From Pseudomonas sp. FEN (GTDB lineage: Bacteria; Pseudomonadota; Gammaproteobacteria; Pseudomonadales; Pseudomonadaceae): a stretch of DNA of 64,000 nt. Position numbers and translations under genes: made by a program. The notes beneath the pieces are model-generated. The model was given only the letters and a program-made list of their open reading frames with translations. It searched no databases and was not told the origin of the DNA. The stretch covers positions 62,001-126,000 of the forward strand of contig NZ_CAJFDC010000013.1 of the NCBI RefSeq assembly GCF_904067045.1. Direction: 5' to 3'. Shown piece after piece: positions 55,591-64,000 of the stretch; within the stretch, counting starts at the first letter, position 1; each line of letters starts with the position of its first letter.

Positions 55591-56813
55591 AATACGGACT
55601 GAGCGCCGAATATCCGGTGGAGGTCGACCTACCGCCACCACGGGAACTCAAGCCATCCTATGACGTGGTGATCATCGGCGCCGGCGGCCATGGCCTGGCC
55701 ACCGCGTACTACCTGTCGCGCTACCACGGCATCCACAATATCGCCGTGCTGGAAAAGGCCTACCTGGGGGGCGGCAACACCGCGCGCAATACCGCGGTGA
55801 TCCGCTCCAACTACCTCACCAGCGAGGGCGTGCGCTTCTATGCCGAGTCGGTGAAGCTGTTCCAGAACCTCTCCAACGAATTCGACTTCAACATCATGTA
55901 CTCCGAGCGCGGCCAACTGACCCTGGCCCACACCGATGCGACGGTGCGCTCGTTCCGCCAACGGGCCGAGGTCAACAAGCATTTCGGCGGCCGCACGGAA
56001 ATGATCGACCGCCAGCAGATTCGCGAACTGGTGCCCAGCCTCAATCTCGACCCTGGCCACCTGCCGGTGATCGCCGGGCTCTGGCATATCGACGGCGCCA
56101 CCGCGCGCCATGACGCCGTGGCCTGGGGCTACGCCAAGCAGGCGGCCAAGCGCGGGGTGGAGATCCATCAGCTCACCGAGGTCCAGGACCTGGTGATCGA
56201 GAACGGTCGGATCCGCGCGCTGAAAACCAATCGCGGCACGGTGCAGTGCGGCTGCGTGGTCCAGGCCATCGCCGGACACAGTTCGCTGCTGATGGCCAAG
56301 GCCGGGATCCGCTCGCCGATCCAGACCTTTCCCTTGCAAGCCATGGTCACCCAGCCGTTCAAGCCATTCCTCGACCCGTTGGTGAGCTCCTCGGCGCTGC
56401 ATTGCTACGTGCAGCAGACCAGCCGTGGCGAAGTGGTGTTCGGTGGCGGTTCCGATCCCTACCCGTTGTTCAACAGCCGTTCGACCCTGGACCTGAAGGA
56501 AAGCCTGCTGGCCCACGCCATCGAGATGTTCCCGTTCCTGGCCAATGCCAAGCTGATGCGCCAGTGGGCCGGGATCACCGACATGACCCCGGACTACAGC
56601 CCGATCATGGGTCTGTCGCCGGTGGAGAACTACTACCTGGATGCCGGCTGGGGCACCTGGGGCTTCAAGGCCACGCCGATCTGCGGCAAGACCATGGCCG
56701 AGCTGGTGGCCAGCGGCGGCCAGGTGCCTGAATTGATCAAGCCATTCGCCCTCGAACGCTTCAGTACCTTCCAGCAAGTCAACGAAATGGGCGCCACGGC
56801 GGCCAGCCACTAA
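55572..56813 (+). CDS. mgdA: N-methylglutamate dehydrogenase subunit A (SoxB-like)
   Basis: A 413-residue FAD oxidoreductase homologous to the beta subunit of heterotetrameric sarcosine oxidase. The FAD motif is YDVVIIGAGGHGLATAYYL at about residues 30-48. TARHDAVAWGY near residue 180 contains the His that, as I recall, carries covalent FMN in sarcosine oxidase. It oxidises the N-methyl group of N-methylglutamate. ATG at 55572 follows GGAGG. The mgs genes nearby favour N-methylglutamate over sarcosine. Confidence 0.88.
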   Translation: MPFNLLKYGLSAEYPVEVDLPPPRELKPSYDVVIIGAGGHGLATAYYLSRYHGIHNIAVLEKAYLGGGNTARNTAVIRSNYLTSEGVRFYAESVKLFQNLSNEFDFNIMYSERGQLTLAHTDATVRSFRQRAEVNKHFGGRTEMIDRQQIRELVPSLNLDPGHLPVIAGLWHIDGATARHDAVAWGYAKQAAKRGVEIHQLTEVQDLVIENGRIRALKTNRGTVQCGCVVQAIAGHSSLLMAKAGIRSPIQTFPLQAMVTQPFKPFLDPLVSSSALHCYVQQTSRGEVVFGGGSDPYPLFNSRSTLDLKESLLAHAIEMFPFLANAKLMRQWAGITDMTPDYSPIMGLSPVENYYLDAGWGTWGFKATPICGKTMAELVASGGQVPELIKPFALERFSTFQQVNEMGATAASH

Positions 56814-56826
56814 CGGAGCGCTGACA

Positions 56827-57132
56827 ATGAAAATCCTCAATTGCCCGCTCAACGGGCCGCGCAATATCACCGAGTTCACCTACGGCGGCGAGTTCAAGCC
56901 GATGCCGGACCCGGGCACCTGCGGCGATGCCGAGTGGGCGGACTATGTCTTCAACTGCGAAAACCGCGCCGGCGTGGTCCGCGAGTGGTGGATGCACACG
57001 CCCTCCAGCTACTGGTTCCTGGCCGAACGCCATACCGTCAGCGACGAGATCATCCGCACCTTCGACGCCAAGGAACTGTTCGCCGCGCGGCTCGACTTCA
57101 GCTCACCTCAGTCCCGGGAGATTGCCGGATGA
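56827..57132 (+). CDS. mgdB: N-methylglutamate dehydrogenase subunit B (SoxD-like)
   Basis: A 101-residue delta-type subunit. It begins MKILNCPLNGPRNITEFTYG with the family core WADYVFNCENRAGVVREWW. In sarcosine oxidase SoxD, zinc is held by two Cys in CPxCG, a His and a Cys in HxxxC. Here the second Cys is Asn (CPLNG) and the HxxxC Cys is Ser (HTPSS), so the zinc site looks lost. The start of mgdC overlaps its stop by 4 nt. Confidence 0.85.
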   Translation: MKILNCPLNGPRNITEFTYGGEFKPMPDPGTCGDAEWADYVFNCENRAGVVREWWMHTPSSYWFLAERHTVSDEIIRTFDAKELFAARLDFSSPQSREIAG

Positions 57133-60032
57133 ACGCCTCCAACCGCTTGCCCGCCCCCATGGGGCTGCTGATCGATCGCGACCAGCCGCTGGACTTCAGC
57201 TTTGATGGCAAGGCCTACCAGGGTCTCAAGGGCGACAGCATCGCCAGCGCCCTGCTCGCCAACGGTCGCTTCCTGCTTTCGCGCTCCTTCAAGTACCACC
57301 GTCCCCGTGGCCCGCTGACCATGGCCGGGCAGGATGCCAACAGCCTGGTGCAACTGCCCCGCGAACCCAATGTGCTGGCCGATGCCCATCCCCTGCAGGC
57401 CGGCCTGGAGGTCCAGGGGCAGAATTTCAACGGTTCCCTGGACAACGACCGCGATGCCTACCTCGGCAAGTTTTCCAGGTTCATGCCCGTGGGCTTCTAT
57501 TACCGCTCGTTCTACAAGCCCAAGGGCATGTGGAAAGTCTGGGAACCGATCATTCGCAAGAAAGCCGGCCTGGGCGTGCTCGACCTGAGCTTCCAGCCCG
57601 AGTACTACGACAAGGCCTACCTGTTCACCGACCTGGCGGTGATCGGCGCCGGTCCCGCCGGCTTGCAAGCGGCTTTGACTGCCGCCAACCGCGGGGCCCA
57701 GGTGCTGCTGATCGAACAGCAACCGCTGCTCGGTGGTGCCCTCGCCTATGCGCGCTTCGATATCGCCGGCAAGCGGGCCGAGCACCTGCGCCGGGAACTG
57801 CTCGCCGCGGTGCACGGCCACGCCAATATCCGCGTGCTGAGCGAAGCCACCTGCAACGCCTGGTTCACTGACAATTACCTGCCGGTGATTCAGGGCAAGC
57901 GGATGTACAAGGTCCGCGCCCGCCAGTGCCTGGTGTGCAGCGGCTCGTTCGATCAGCCGGTGATTTTCCGCAACAACGACCTGCCCGGCGTGATGCTGTG
58001 CAGCGCCGCGCAACGCCTGATGAAGCTCTATGCGGTCAAGCCGGGCAAGCGCGCGGTGGTGTTGACCGGCAACGATGACGGCTACTACACCGCCCTCGAC
58101 TTGCACGACCAGGGCGTCGAAGTGGCCGCGCTGGTGGACCTGCGCGGTGTCGCCGCCCCGGCCCTGTCCCAGGCCCTGGCGCAACGCAAGATTCGCCATC
58201 TGACCGCCAGCACGGTCTATGAAGCCTTGCACGAAAAGGGCCTGCGCCACGTCAACGGCGTGGAGATCCGCAGCATCACCGCTCAAGGCCAGGTCAGCGA
58301 CAGCGGCCTGCGCCTGGACTGCGACCTGCTCTGCATGTCCGCTGGCTACATGCCGGTGTACCAGTTGCTCTGCCAGGCCGGCGGCAAGCTGGCCTACGAC
58401 GAGCAGAAGGCCGAGTTCAACCTCAGCGGCCTGCCGGCCAACCTGGCCGTCGCCGGCTCGGCCAATGGTCGCCATGACCTGGACAATGTCCTGGCCGACG
58501 GTACCAACGCCGGGCTCGACGCGGCCAGGGCCCTGGGACTGAGCGTTGGCGCCGAGCGCGCGAGCTACGAACGTGAACCCCAGGTGAACTTCGCCTGGCC
58601 GATTTTCCCGCACCCCAAGGGCAAGGACTTCGTCGACTTCGACGAGGACCTGCAAGTGCGCGATATCATCAACGCGACGCGCATTGGCTATCGCGATGTG
58701 CAGTTGGTCAAGCGCTACTCGACCGTGGGCATGGGCCCGTCCCAGGGCCGCCATTCGGCCTTGCCCACCGCCCGCCTGGTGGCTGCCTCGACCCAGCGCA
58801 ATATCAGCGAAACCGGCGTGACCACGGCCCGCCCGCCCTTCGTCGCGGAGAAGCTGGCCCATGTCGCCGGCCGCGCCTTCGATCCCTACCGGCAGACGCC
58901 GATGCACCAGCGTCACCTGCAAGCCGGCGCGAAAATGATGCCGGCGGGCATCTGGCAACGCCCGGCGTTCTACGGCAAGGCCGAAGACCGCGAGCGCTGC
59001 ATGCAGGAGGAAGCCCGGCACGTGCGCAACAAGGTCGGCCTGATCGACGTCTCGACCCTCGGCGGCCTCGATATCCGTGGACCGGATGCCGCCGAGCTGC
59101 TGAACCGGATGTACACCTTCGCCTTTCTCAAGCAACCGGTGGGGCGCTCGCGTTATGCACTGATGACCAACGAACAGGGCGTGGTGATCGACGACGGCGT
59201 CTGCGCGCGTTTCGCCGAGCAGCACTTCTACGTCACCGCCACCACCAGCGGTGTCGACCGGATCTACCAGCAGATGCTCAAGTGGAATGCCCAGTGGCGT
59301 CTGGACGTGGATATCACCAACGTCACCGCGGCTCTCTGCGCGGTCAACGTCGCCGGGCCCGACTCGCGCAAGGTCCTGGAACAGCTGTGTCCGGACCTCG
59401 ACCTGAGCGCCGACGGTTTTCCCTACCTGGCGGTACGCCAGGGCACGGTCGCGGGAATCAAGGCACGGCTGCTGCGGGTCGGTTTCGTCGGTGAGCTGGG
59501 CTATGAGATCCACGTTCCGGCCCGTCATGGCCTGGCGCTGTGGGATGCCCTGGTCAGGGCCGGCCAGGCCCACGACATTCGTCCCTTCGGGGTCGAGACC
59601 CAGCGTCTGCTGCGCCTGGAAAAGGGCCACGTGATCATCAGCCAGGACACCGACGGCATGACCCACCCGGCGGAGATCGACATGGGTTGGGCGGTCAGTC
59701 GCGGCAAGCCGTTCTTCGTCGGTCGGCGCTCGCTGGACATCCTCGAAGCCCAGCCGCTCAAGCGCAAGCTGGTCGGCTTCAGCCTGCCCAAGGGCAGCCC
59801 ACAACCGTTGGAAGGCCACCTGGTCCTCGACGGCGCGGACATCAGCGGCAACGTCACCTCCTGCGAGTACTCGGCCAGCCTGGACCGGATCATCGGCCTG
59901 GCCTATGCCGGGGCCCACCAGAGCGAGCCGGGGCACCAGATTCCGATCCGCGTCGAAGGCGCGATCGTGGTCATGGCCACGGTAGTGAAACTGCCTTTCT
60001 TCGATCCCGAAAACCTGCGTCAGGGGCTTTGA
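57129..60032 (+). CDS. mgdC: N-methylglutamate dehydrogenase subunit C (SoxA-like)
   Basis: A 967-residue alpha-type subunit. The N-terminal 110 residues resemble the ferredoxin-like domain of SoxA (SFKYHRPRGPLTMAGQDANS). Residues 165-500 contain an NAD(P)-binding fold (LAVIGAGPAGLQAALTAANR near residue 172). The last 380 residues form a GcvT-type folate domain (VGLIDVSTLGGLDIRG, RVGFVGELGYEIHVP, LLRLEKGHVIISQDTDG), which traps the methyl carbon as methylene-THF. The gene overlaps mgdB and lies 3 nt before mgdD. Confidence 0.9.
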   Translation: MNASNRLPAPMGLLIDRDQPLDFSFDGKAYQGLKGDSIASALLANGRFLLSRSFKYHRPRGPLTMAGQDANSLVQLPREPNVLADAHPLQAGLEVQGQNFNGSLDNDRDAYLGKFSRFMPVGFYYRSFYKPKGMWKVWEPIIRKKAGLGVLDLSFQPEYYDKAYLFTDLAVIGAGPAGLQAALTAANRGAQVLLIEQQPLLGGALAYARFDIAGKRAEHLRRELLAAVHGHANIRVLSEATCNAWFTDNYLPVIQGKRMYKVRARQCLVCSGSFDQPVIFRNNDLPGVMLCSAAQRLMKLYAVKPGKRAVVLTGNDDGYYTALDLHDQGVEVAALVDLRGVAAPALSQALAQRKIRHLTASTVYEALHEKGLRHVNGVEIRSITAQGQVSDSGLRLDCDLLCMSAGYMPVYQLLCQAGGKLAYDEQKAEFNLSGLPANLAVAGSANGRHDLDNVLADGTNAGLDAARALGLSVGAERASYEREPQVNFAWPIFPHPKGKDFVDFDEDLQVRDIINATRIGYRDVQLVKRYSTVGMGPSQGRHSALPTARLVAASTQRNISETGVTTARPPFVAEKLAHVAGRAFDPYRQTPMHQRHLQAGAKMMPAGIWQRPAFYGKAEDRERCMQEEARHVRNKVGLIDVSTLGGLDIRGPDAAELLNRMYTFAFLKQPVGRSRYALMTNEQGVVIDDGVCARFAEQHFYVTATTSGVDRIYQQMLKWNAQWRLDVDITNVTAALCAVNVAGPDSRKVLEQLCPDLDLSADGFPYLAVRQGTVAGIKARLLRVGFVGELGYEIHVPARHGLALWDALVRAGQAHDIRPFGVETQRLLRLEKGHVIISQDTDGMTHPAEIDMGWAVSRGKPFFVGRRSLDILEAQPLKRKLVGFSLPKGSPQPLEGHLVLDGADISGNVTSCEYSASLDRIIGLAYAGAHQSEPGHQIPIRVEGAIVVMATVVKLPFFDPENLRQGL

Positions 60033-60035
60033 CTC

Positions 60036-60602
60036 ATGTCCATTTTCGCTACCCACGAGTCCATCGTGACTGCCTTGCCCAGCCACACGCTGAGCGATTT
60101 GACCGACCTGCCGCGGGTCGGCTTTCGCGGCCGCGACAGCGCCCGCTATCTACAGGCGCGCGGCTTCAGCCTGCCGGAGCGTCCCAACTGTTGCGTCAGC
60201 CAGGAAGATGGCAGCCAGGTCATCAGCTTGTCGGCCAGTGAATACCTGTTGCTCGGCAGCCCCCGGGACCAGGGCCGGCGCATCGCCGCCGAGGAGGCCC
60301 GCTGGGAACTCGACGCTCACGCCAACTACCTGCTGCCGCGCCAGGACAGCCATGCCTGGTTGCAGCTGAGTGGCGAGAGGATTGCCGAGGTGATGGCCAA
60401 GCTCTGCGGGGTCGACCTGCGGCCCCAGGCCTTCGGACCCGGGGCGGTGGCGCAGACAGCGGCGGCGCGAATCAATGTCATCGTGATCAATCCCCCGGCG
60501 ACCGAGCTGGCGACATTCCATATCCTCTTCGATCGGGCATCGCTCAGCTATTTCCGCGACGCGCTGCTCGACGCCCTGGAGGAGTTCGGGATGCCGGCCT
60601 AA
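60036..60602 (+). CDS. mgdD: N-methylglutamate dehydrogenase subunit D (SoxG-like)
   Basis: A 188-residue gamma-type subunit of the heterotetramer. It has the weakly conserved SoxG pattern: LTDLPRVGFRGRDSARYLQA early, then SEYLLLGS and the end LSYFRDALLDALEEFG. The gamma subunit packs against the folate domain and has no catalytic motif. It is the last gene of the purU2-folD2-mgdABCD operon and is followed by a shared hairpin at 60640-60671. Confidence 0.85.
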   Translation: MSIFATHESIVTALPSHTLSDLTDLPRVGFRGRDSARYLQARGFSLPERPNCCVSQEDGSQVISLSASEYLLLGSPRDQGRRIAAEEARWELDAHANYLLPRQDSHAWLQLSGERIAEVMAKLCGVDLRPQAFGPGAVAQTAAARINVIVINPPATELATFHILFDRASLSYFRDALLDALEEFGMPA

Positions 60603-60639
60603 GGGGATGCGGGCGGGACGCGGCGGACACATGGAAAAA

Positions 60640-60671
60640 CCTCACCGCAGCCATTCAAAGCTGCTGTGAGG
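60640..60671 (-). terminator. Rho-independent terminator of the GGDEF gene
   Basis: The arms CCTCACCGCAGC (60640-60651) and GCTGCTGTGAGG (60660-60671) pair with one mismatch. Read on the minus strand the stem is followed directly by TTTTT, the classic terminator layout for the minus-strand gene; it may also stop the mgd operon from the other side. Confidence 0.7.
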
Positions 60672-62568
60672 CAAAGCGGCCCTTTCCCGCCTGCTTGGCT
60701 TCATACATTCGGCTGTCCGCCTCGCGCAACAGTTGCGTCGCGGTTCTCAGGTCGTCGCGCATGAACACCGCAATCCCGATGCTCACCCCCACCCGCACGC
60801 TGTCCGAACCGATCAGGACCGGCTCATTGATCAGTTGAATCAGCTTGCGCGCCAATTGCTCGGCATCCTCGGCCCCTCCGAACTGGCCCTCGACCACGGC
60901 GGTGAACTCATCGCCCGCCAGCCGGAACACCGCATCCGTCTCCCGCAGGCCGGTCTTCAGCCGGTCGGCCACGACCCGCAGCAATACGTCGCCGACTTCA
61001 TGACCGAAGGAATCGTTGACCGCCTTGAAACCATCCAGGTCAAGAAACAGCACCGCCAGGGGCACACCGATCCGGCGCGCCCGGGCCATCGCATTGGGCA
61101 GGTATTCGAGCAGGGAGCGGCGGTTGGGCAAGCCGGTCAGGGTATCGGTCAAGGCTTCTTTCTCGCGGCGTTCGGCCATGGCCTTGCGTTCGGTGATGTC
61201 GTGCAGGAAAACACTGAAAAATCGTTGCCCATCGATTTCGACCGGACTGACACGCACCTCGACGGGGAAAATCATGCCGTCGCGACGCAGCGCCGAGATT
61301 TCCAGGCGCTGGCGCAAGGGCCAGTCATCGCCAGTGGCGAGATATTCTCGCCACCCCGCCAGATAGGCGTCCCGCATCGCCTCGGGAATCACCAGCTGTT
61401 CGAATGACTGGCCCAGCGCTTCATCGCGGGACCAGCCGAAGGTGGTCTCGGCCATTCTGTTCCAGGCCCGCACCGACCCGGACTCATCGACACTCACATA
61501 GGCATCGCTGGCGTGCTCCAGCACCGCCGACAACTCCGCCTCGCGCTGTCTGAGTTCGCGGTCGGCCAGCAGCCGTTGAATCATGGTGTGGGAAAGCATC
61601 TCGTTGGTCCGCAACAATTCGGCGGTGCGCTCCTCGACACGCTGCTCCAGGCTATGGCGCAACGCCAGCAGGGAAGCCTCGGTTTCCTTTCGCCGCTGAA
61701 TGTTCTGGACCGTCGCGATGTAGTACTCCAGATCACCCCTCACCGACAGCAGCCGGGTCACATGCAGGTCTACCCAGACAGAGGAGCCGTCCTTGTGCCG
61801 ATACCTTTTCTCGAGCTGGTAACGATCGATCTCGCCGTTATTCAACTGACGCAACAGATTCAAATCACTGTCCAGGTCATCGGGATGAGTGATGTCCTGG
61901 AAGGTCAACGCCATGAGCTCGTCGAGGTCGTAACCGATGATCGAGCAGAACGCACTGTTGATGCTGAGGAAGCGCCCGTTGCCCGCGACCGCCGCGAGCC
62001 CTATGGGGGCCAGGGCAAACGCGGTTTTCAGGCGCGCCTCGCTGGCCGCGACGGCGGCCAAGGATTGGCTGGCATGTGAGCGGGACAGCAGCGCGGCCTC
62101 GCGTATCTGGAATTCGCGACTGACAAGCCCGGCAAAATCTTCCAGCACCTGCCGTTGCTCAGCGGTGAACGTCCGCGCCTTGCAATCCATCGCACAGAGC
62201 GTTCCCAGTGCATAGCCGTCGATGGAACGGATCGGCGTTCCCGCGTAGAAACGGATATAGGGGCTGCTGGTGACCAGCGGACTGGATGAAAACCGTGGAT
62301 CGTTCAGCGCATCGGAAATCACCGTCGTCTGCTCTTGCTCTATGGCGACCGTGCAGAAGGAGATATCCCGAGGGGTCTGCTTGACGGCCATGCCGACCTT
62401 GGACTTGAACCACTGGCGGTCGCTGTCGACCAGCGAGATCAGCGCAATGGGCACTTCAAGGGTAGTGGCCAGCAACCGGGTGAGGCGATCAAAAACCGGC
62501 TCTGCCTCGGTGTCGAGCACCTCCAGAGCATGCAACAGCTTTAAACGTCCAACTTCAGTGTGGGACAA
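60655..62568 (-). CDS. GAF-PAS-PAS-GGDEF diguanylate cyclase
   Basis: A 637-residue soluble sensor. A GAF domain (about 20-160, LISLVDSDRQWFKSKVGM) is followed by a PAS/PAC domain (175-290), a coiled coil (about 295-350, SLEQRVEERTAELLRTNEML), a second PAS/PAC (350-465) and a GGDEF domain (475-635). The signature is RLAGDEF near residue 550, with Ala for the first Gly, a variant that can be active; DLDGFKAVNDSFGHEVGD is normal. The start is TTG with GAGAGG upstream. Two sensory inputs are unknown. Confidence 0.9.
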   Translation of the reverse strand: MSHTEVGRLKLLHALEVLDTEAEPVFDRLTRLLATTLEVPIALISLVDSDRQWFKSKVGMAVKQTPRDISFCTVAIEQEQTTVISDALNDPRFSSSPLVTSSPYIRFYAGTPIRSIDGYALGTLCAMDCKARTFTAEQRQVLEDFAGLVSREFQIREAALLSRSHASQSLAAVAASEARLKTAFALAPIGLAAVAGNGRFLSINSAFCSIIGYDLDELMALTFQDITHPDDLDSDLNLLRQLNNGEIDRYQLEKRYRHKDGSSVWVDLHVTRLLSVRGDLEYYIATVQNIQRRKETEASLLALRHSLEQRVEERTAELLRTNEMLSHTMIQRLLADRELRQREAELSAVLEHASDAYVSVDESGSVRAWNRMAETTFGWSRDEALGQSFEQLVIPEAMRDAYLAGWREYLATGDDWPLRQRLEISALRRDGMIFPVEVRVSPVEIDGQRFFSVFLHDITERKAMAERREKEALTDTLTGLPNRRSLLEYLPNAMARARRIGVPLAVLFLDLDGFKAVNDSFGHEVGDVLLRVVADRLKTGLRETDAVFRLAGDEFTAVVEGQFGGAEDAEQLARKLIQLINEPVLIGSDSVRVGVSIGIAVFMRDDLRTATQLLREADSRMYEAKQAGKGRFASQQL

Positions 62569-62803
62569 AATCGACGACCTCTCTCAGCGGGTTCGACTGC
62601 GTCCTCTGCGTGGTATCGACAGATCCCGAAGACTGTTCGCAGCGACTCGCTCTGGGCGTGTAGTGGAGCCGCGGCACACGCTGGGCACGGCTTGTTGGTA
62701 ACAGCATATGCCAATCTGGGTGGGCTTCAACAAGCCGATGGTATTAGACTGCGCGGGGTGATGACGCGTGGATCACCTGGCCAACGATCAAAGGACGAGC
62801 ACG

Positions 62804-63346
62804 ATGAGCCGCACCAGCCATATTTGCCTGATGGCGAACTATAACGAGTGGATGAACGCCAAGCTCTATGAATCGGCCAAAAGCTTGTCCGAAGAAGAAC
62901 TGGCCACCGACAGAAAAGCCTTCTTTGGCTCGATTCTCGGGACGTTGAACCATCTGACGGCCGGAGACACCGTATGGCTGCAGCGATTCGCCCGGCACCC
63001 GGCGCAATACCGGGCCCTGGAGCCGATTCGGGCACTGCCCGCCCCCAAGCGCCTCGACCAGTTACTGTTTCCCGGGTTCCAGGAGCTTGCGGCACATCGG
63101 CTCTGGCTCGACCAGATCATCGTCGAATGGTCGCGTTCAGTGACGGAAACGGAGCTGGATCAGCCCCTCCACTACGCAAGCATGCAAGGAATAGCGGCGG
63201 ACAGGAATTTTTATGGCCTGGTCATGCATTTCTTCAACCACCAGACCCATCACCGCGGCCAAGTCACCACCTTGCTGTCGCAAGCGGGCATCGACGTTGG
63301 TGCGACGGATCTGCTGGTACTCATTCCCGACGAGTCCCAGGCTTAG
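62804..63346 (+). CDS. DinB-family protein
   Basis: A 180-residue four-helix bundle of the DinB/YfiT superfamily. The metal-binding histidines fit GTLNHLTAGDTVW near residue 50 and VMHFFNHQTHHRGQVTTLLS near residue 143. Members include thiol-dependent transferases and stress-induced proteins of unknown role. ATG at 62804 follows AAGGA; a GTG at 62768 is less likely. It lies divergent from the GGDEF gene and its stop abuts the stop of the convergent regulator gene. Confidence 0.88.
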   Translation: MSRTSHICLMANYNEWMNAKLYESAKSLSEEELATDRKAFFGSILGTLNHLTAGDTVWLQRFARHPAQYRALEPIRALPAPKRLDQLLFPGFQELAAHRLWLDQIIVEWSRSVTETELDQPLHYASMQGIAADRNFYGLVMHFFNHQTHHRGQVTTLLSQAGIDVGATDLLVLIPDESQA

Positions 63347-63994
63347 TCAGAAAGCCGAGCCAAGCAGGCCGAGCCGATAAGCCCATTGGGTCATATCGGC
63401 GGCATTGTGTGCGTCCAGCTTTTTCATCAGATTCAGTCGATGGGTTTCCACGGTTTTGAGGCTTATACACAAGATCTCGGCAACGTCTCGATTCCGCGAG
63501 CCTTCGGCAACCAGCTTCAGGACCTGCCGTTCTCGCTCGGTCAGGGTGACACCGCTGACCGCCCGCCCACCGCTGCGCAGCGCCATGACTTGAGCGGCAT
63601 CGAGGCCGGCATCGACATGGATTTTCCCCGCCCGCACCTGGGCGATGGCCTGGAGCAGATCCTCCCGTCGGCTGCGCTTGAGCACATAGCCGACCGCGCC
63701 AGCCTCCAGCGCCAGCGCGGCGTTATGTTCGGAGACCGTGGAAGTCAGCGCGATGATCAGGATGTCGGGCCAGCGCCTGGCGATCAAGGTCAGGGCCGAG
63801 ACACCATCGAGCAACGGCATGTTCAGGTCCATCAGCACCAGATCGGGTTGCAAGGCGCGGCACATGGCAATGGCTTGCCGTCCGTCTTCGGCCTCCCCCG
63901 CCAGGCTCAATTCCGGCACATCGGCCAGCAGGGCGCGCAACCCTTCGCGAATCATTGCGTGATCATCCACCAGCAGCAAACGGCACTCAGGCAT
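63347..63994 (-). CDS. LuxR/NarL-family response regulator
   Basis: A 215-residue response regulator. Receiver motifs are LLLVDDHAMI, phospho-acceptor Asp in LVLMDLNMPLLDG near residue 55, ALTSTVSE and the Lys of YVLKRSRRED. The HTH reads LTERERQVLKLVAEGSRNRD and CISLKTVETHRLNLMKKL. ATG at 63994 is 6 nt from the window edge, so the ribosome binding site and any upstream kinase gene are not visible. Confidence 0.9.
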   Translation of the reverse strand: MPECRLLLVDDHAMIREGLRALLADVPELSLAGEAEDGRQAIAMCRALQPDLVLMDLNMPLLDGVSALTLIARRWPDILIIALTSTVSEHNAALALEAGAVGYVLKRSRREDLLQAIAQVRAGKIHVDAGLDAAQVMALRSGGRAVSGVTLTERERQVLKLVAEGSRNRDVAEILCISLKTVETHRLNLMKKLDAHNAADMTQWAYRLGLLGSAF

Positions 63995-64000
63995 CTTCAG

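Noticed and set aside
57108..60086. A very long open frame on the minus strand opposite mgdC, and similar long frames opposite tdm, mgtA, kdpA and the ATPase
   Set aside because: They are GC-rich antisense shadows of clear genes, have compositions rich in Gln, His, Arg and Gly, and show no recognisable motif.
55572..60602. Sarcosine oxidase (soxBDAG) as the identity of the four-subunit enzyme
   Set aside because: The subunits are homologous, but the neighbours gmaS and mgsABC, and no creatine or glycine genes, favour N-methylglutamate dehydrogenase; sarcosine activity cannot be excluded.

Overview
The window looks like the chromosome of a Pseudomonas species of the fluorescens complex. The GC content is high, the protein sequences are pseudomonad in style, and there are five REP-type inverted repeats built on the GTAGGAGCCAGCTTGCTGGCGAT theme typical of that group. 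No rRNA, tRNA, insertion sequence or CRISPR array was seen.

Layout. (1) 1-7,250: the tail of an unknown gene, mgtA (Mg2+ P-type ATPase), a Na/phosphate cotransporter with a YspA-like protein and an exported barrel-like protein, an ABM-fold monooxygenase, a small ORF and a 3' remnant of an alpha/beta hydrolase. (2) 7,250-15,996: an EAL phosphodiesterase, a HAD phosphatase, a stand-alone EPSP synthase (aroA), a small HTH protein, and kdpFABC without kdpDE, preceded by a 48-residue membrane peptide. (3) 16,170-32,619: a catabolic regulon of unknown substrate. It has a luciferase-like (LLM) flavin monooxygenase, two flavin reductases, RibBA, a Nudix enzyme, an aldehyde dehydrogenase, an alpha/beta hydrolase, a PF06684 protein, a PotABCD-like ABC importer and a GntR/FCD regulator. 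Five copies of a palindrome of the form TATTATGGTATACCATAATA sit in front of its transcription units. (4) 27,440-30,754, inside that regulon: a two-gene Septu/PtuAB-like defence candidate. Its ATPase carries a fused second HNH module that has lost the catalytic histidine. (5) 32,768-35,299: a PAS protein, a LuxR-type response regulator and a NarX-like kinase. (6) 35,478-60,602: a complete trimethylamine to glutamate route. (7) 60,655-63,994: a GAF/PAS/GGDEF protein, a DinB-fold protein and a LuxR-type response regulator.

How the methylamine genes fit together. Tmm oxidises trimethylamine to TMAO. Tdm demethylates TMAO to dimethylamine. DmmDABC converts dimethylamine to monomethylamine. GmaS and MgsABC convert monomethylamine to gamma-glutamylmethylamide and N-methylglutamate, and MgdABCD regenerates glutamate. 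The released C1 units go onto tetrahydrofolate (GcvT-like domains in DmmD, Tdm and MgdC) and are oxidised by two FolD/PurU pairs. Amt and an APC permease probably handle the amines or ammonium. An XRE-cupin regulator sits between gmaS and the mgd operon. A motif of the form TTTCC-N5-GGAAA recurs in front of dmmA, gmaS and the regulator gene, which suggests one control circuit for both halves of the pathway.

The two most novel items are the ATPase/pseudo-HNH plus HNH pair and the GntR-operator regulon with an unidentified substrate. All functional assignments come from reading translated sequence and recalled family motifs; no database search was run.
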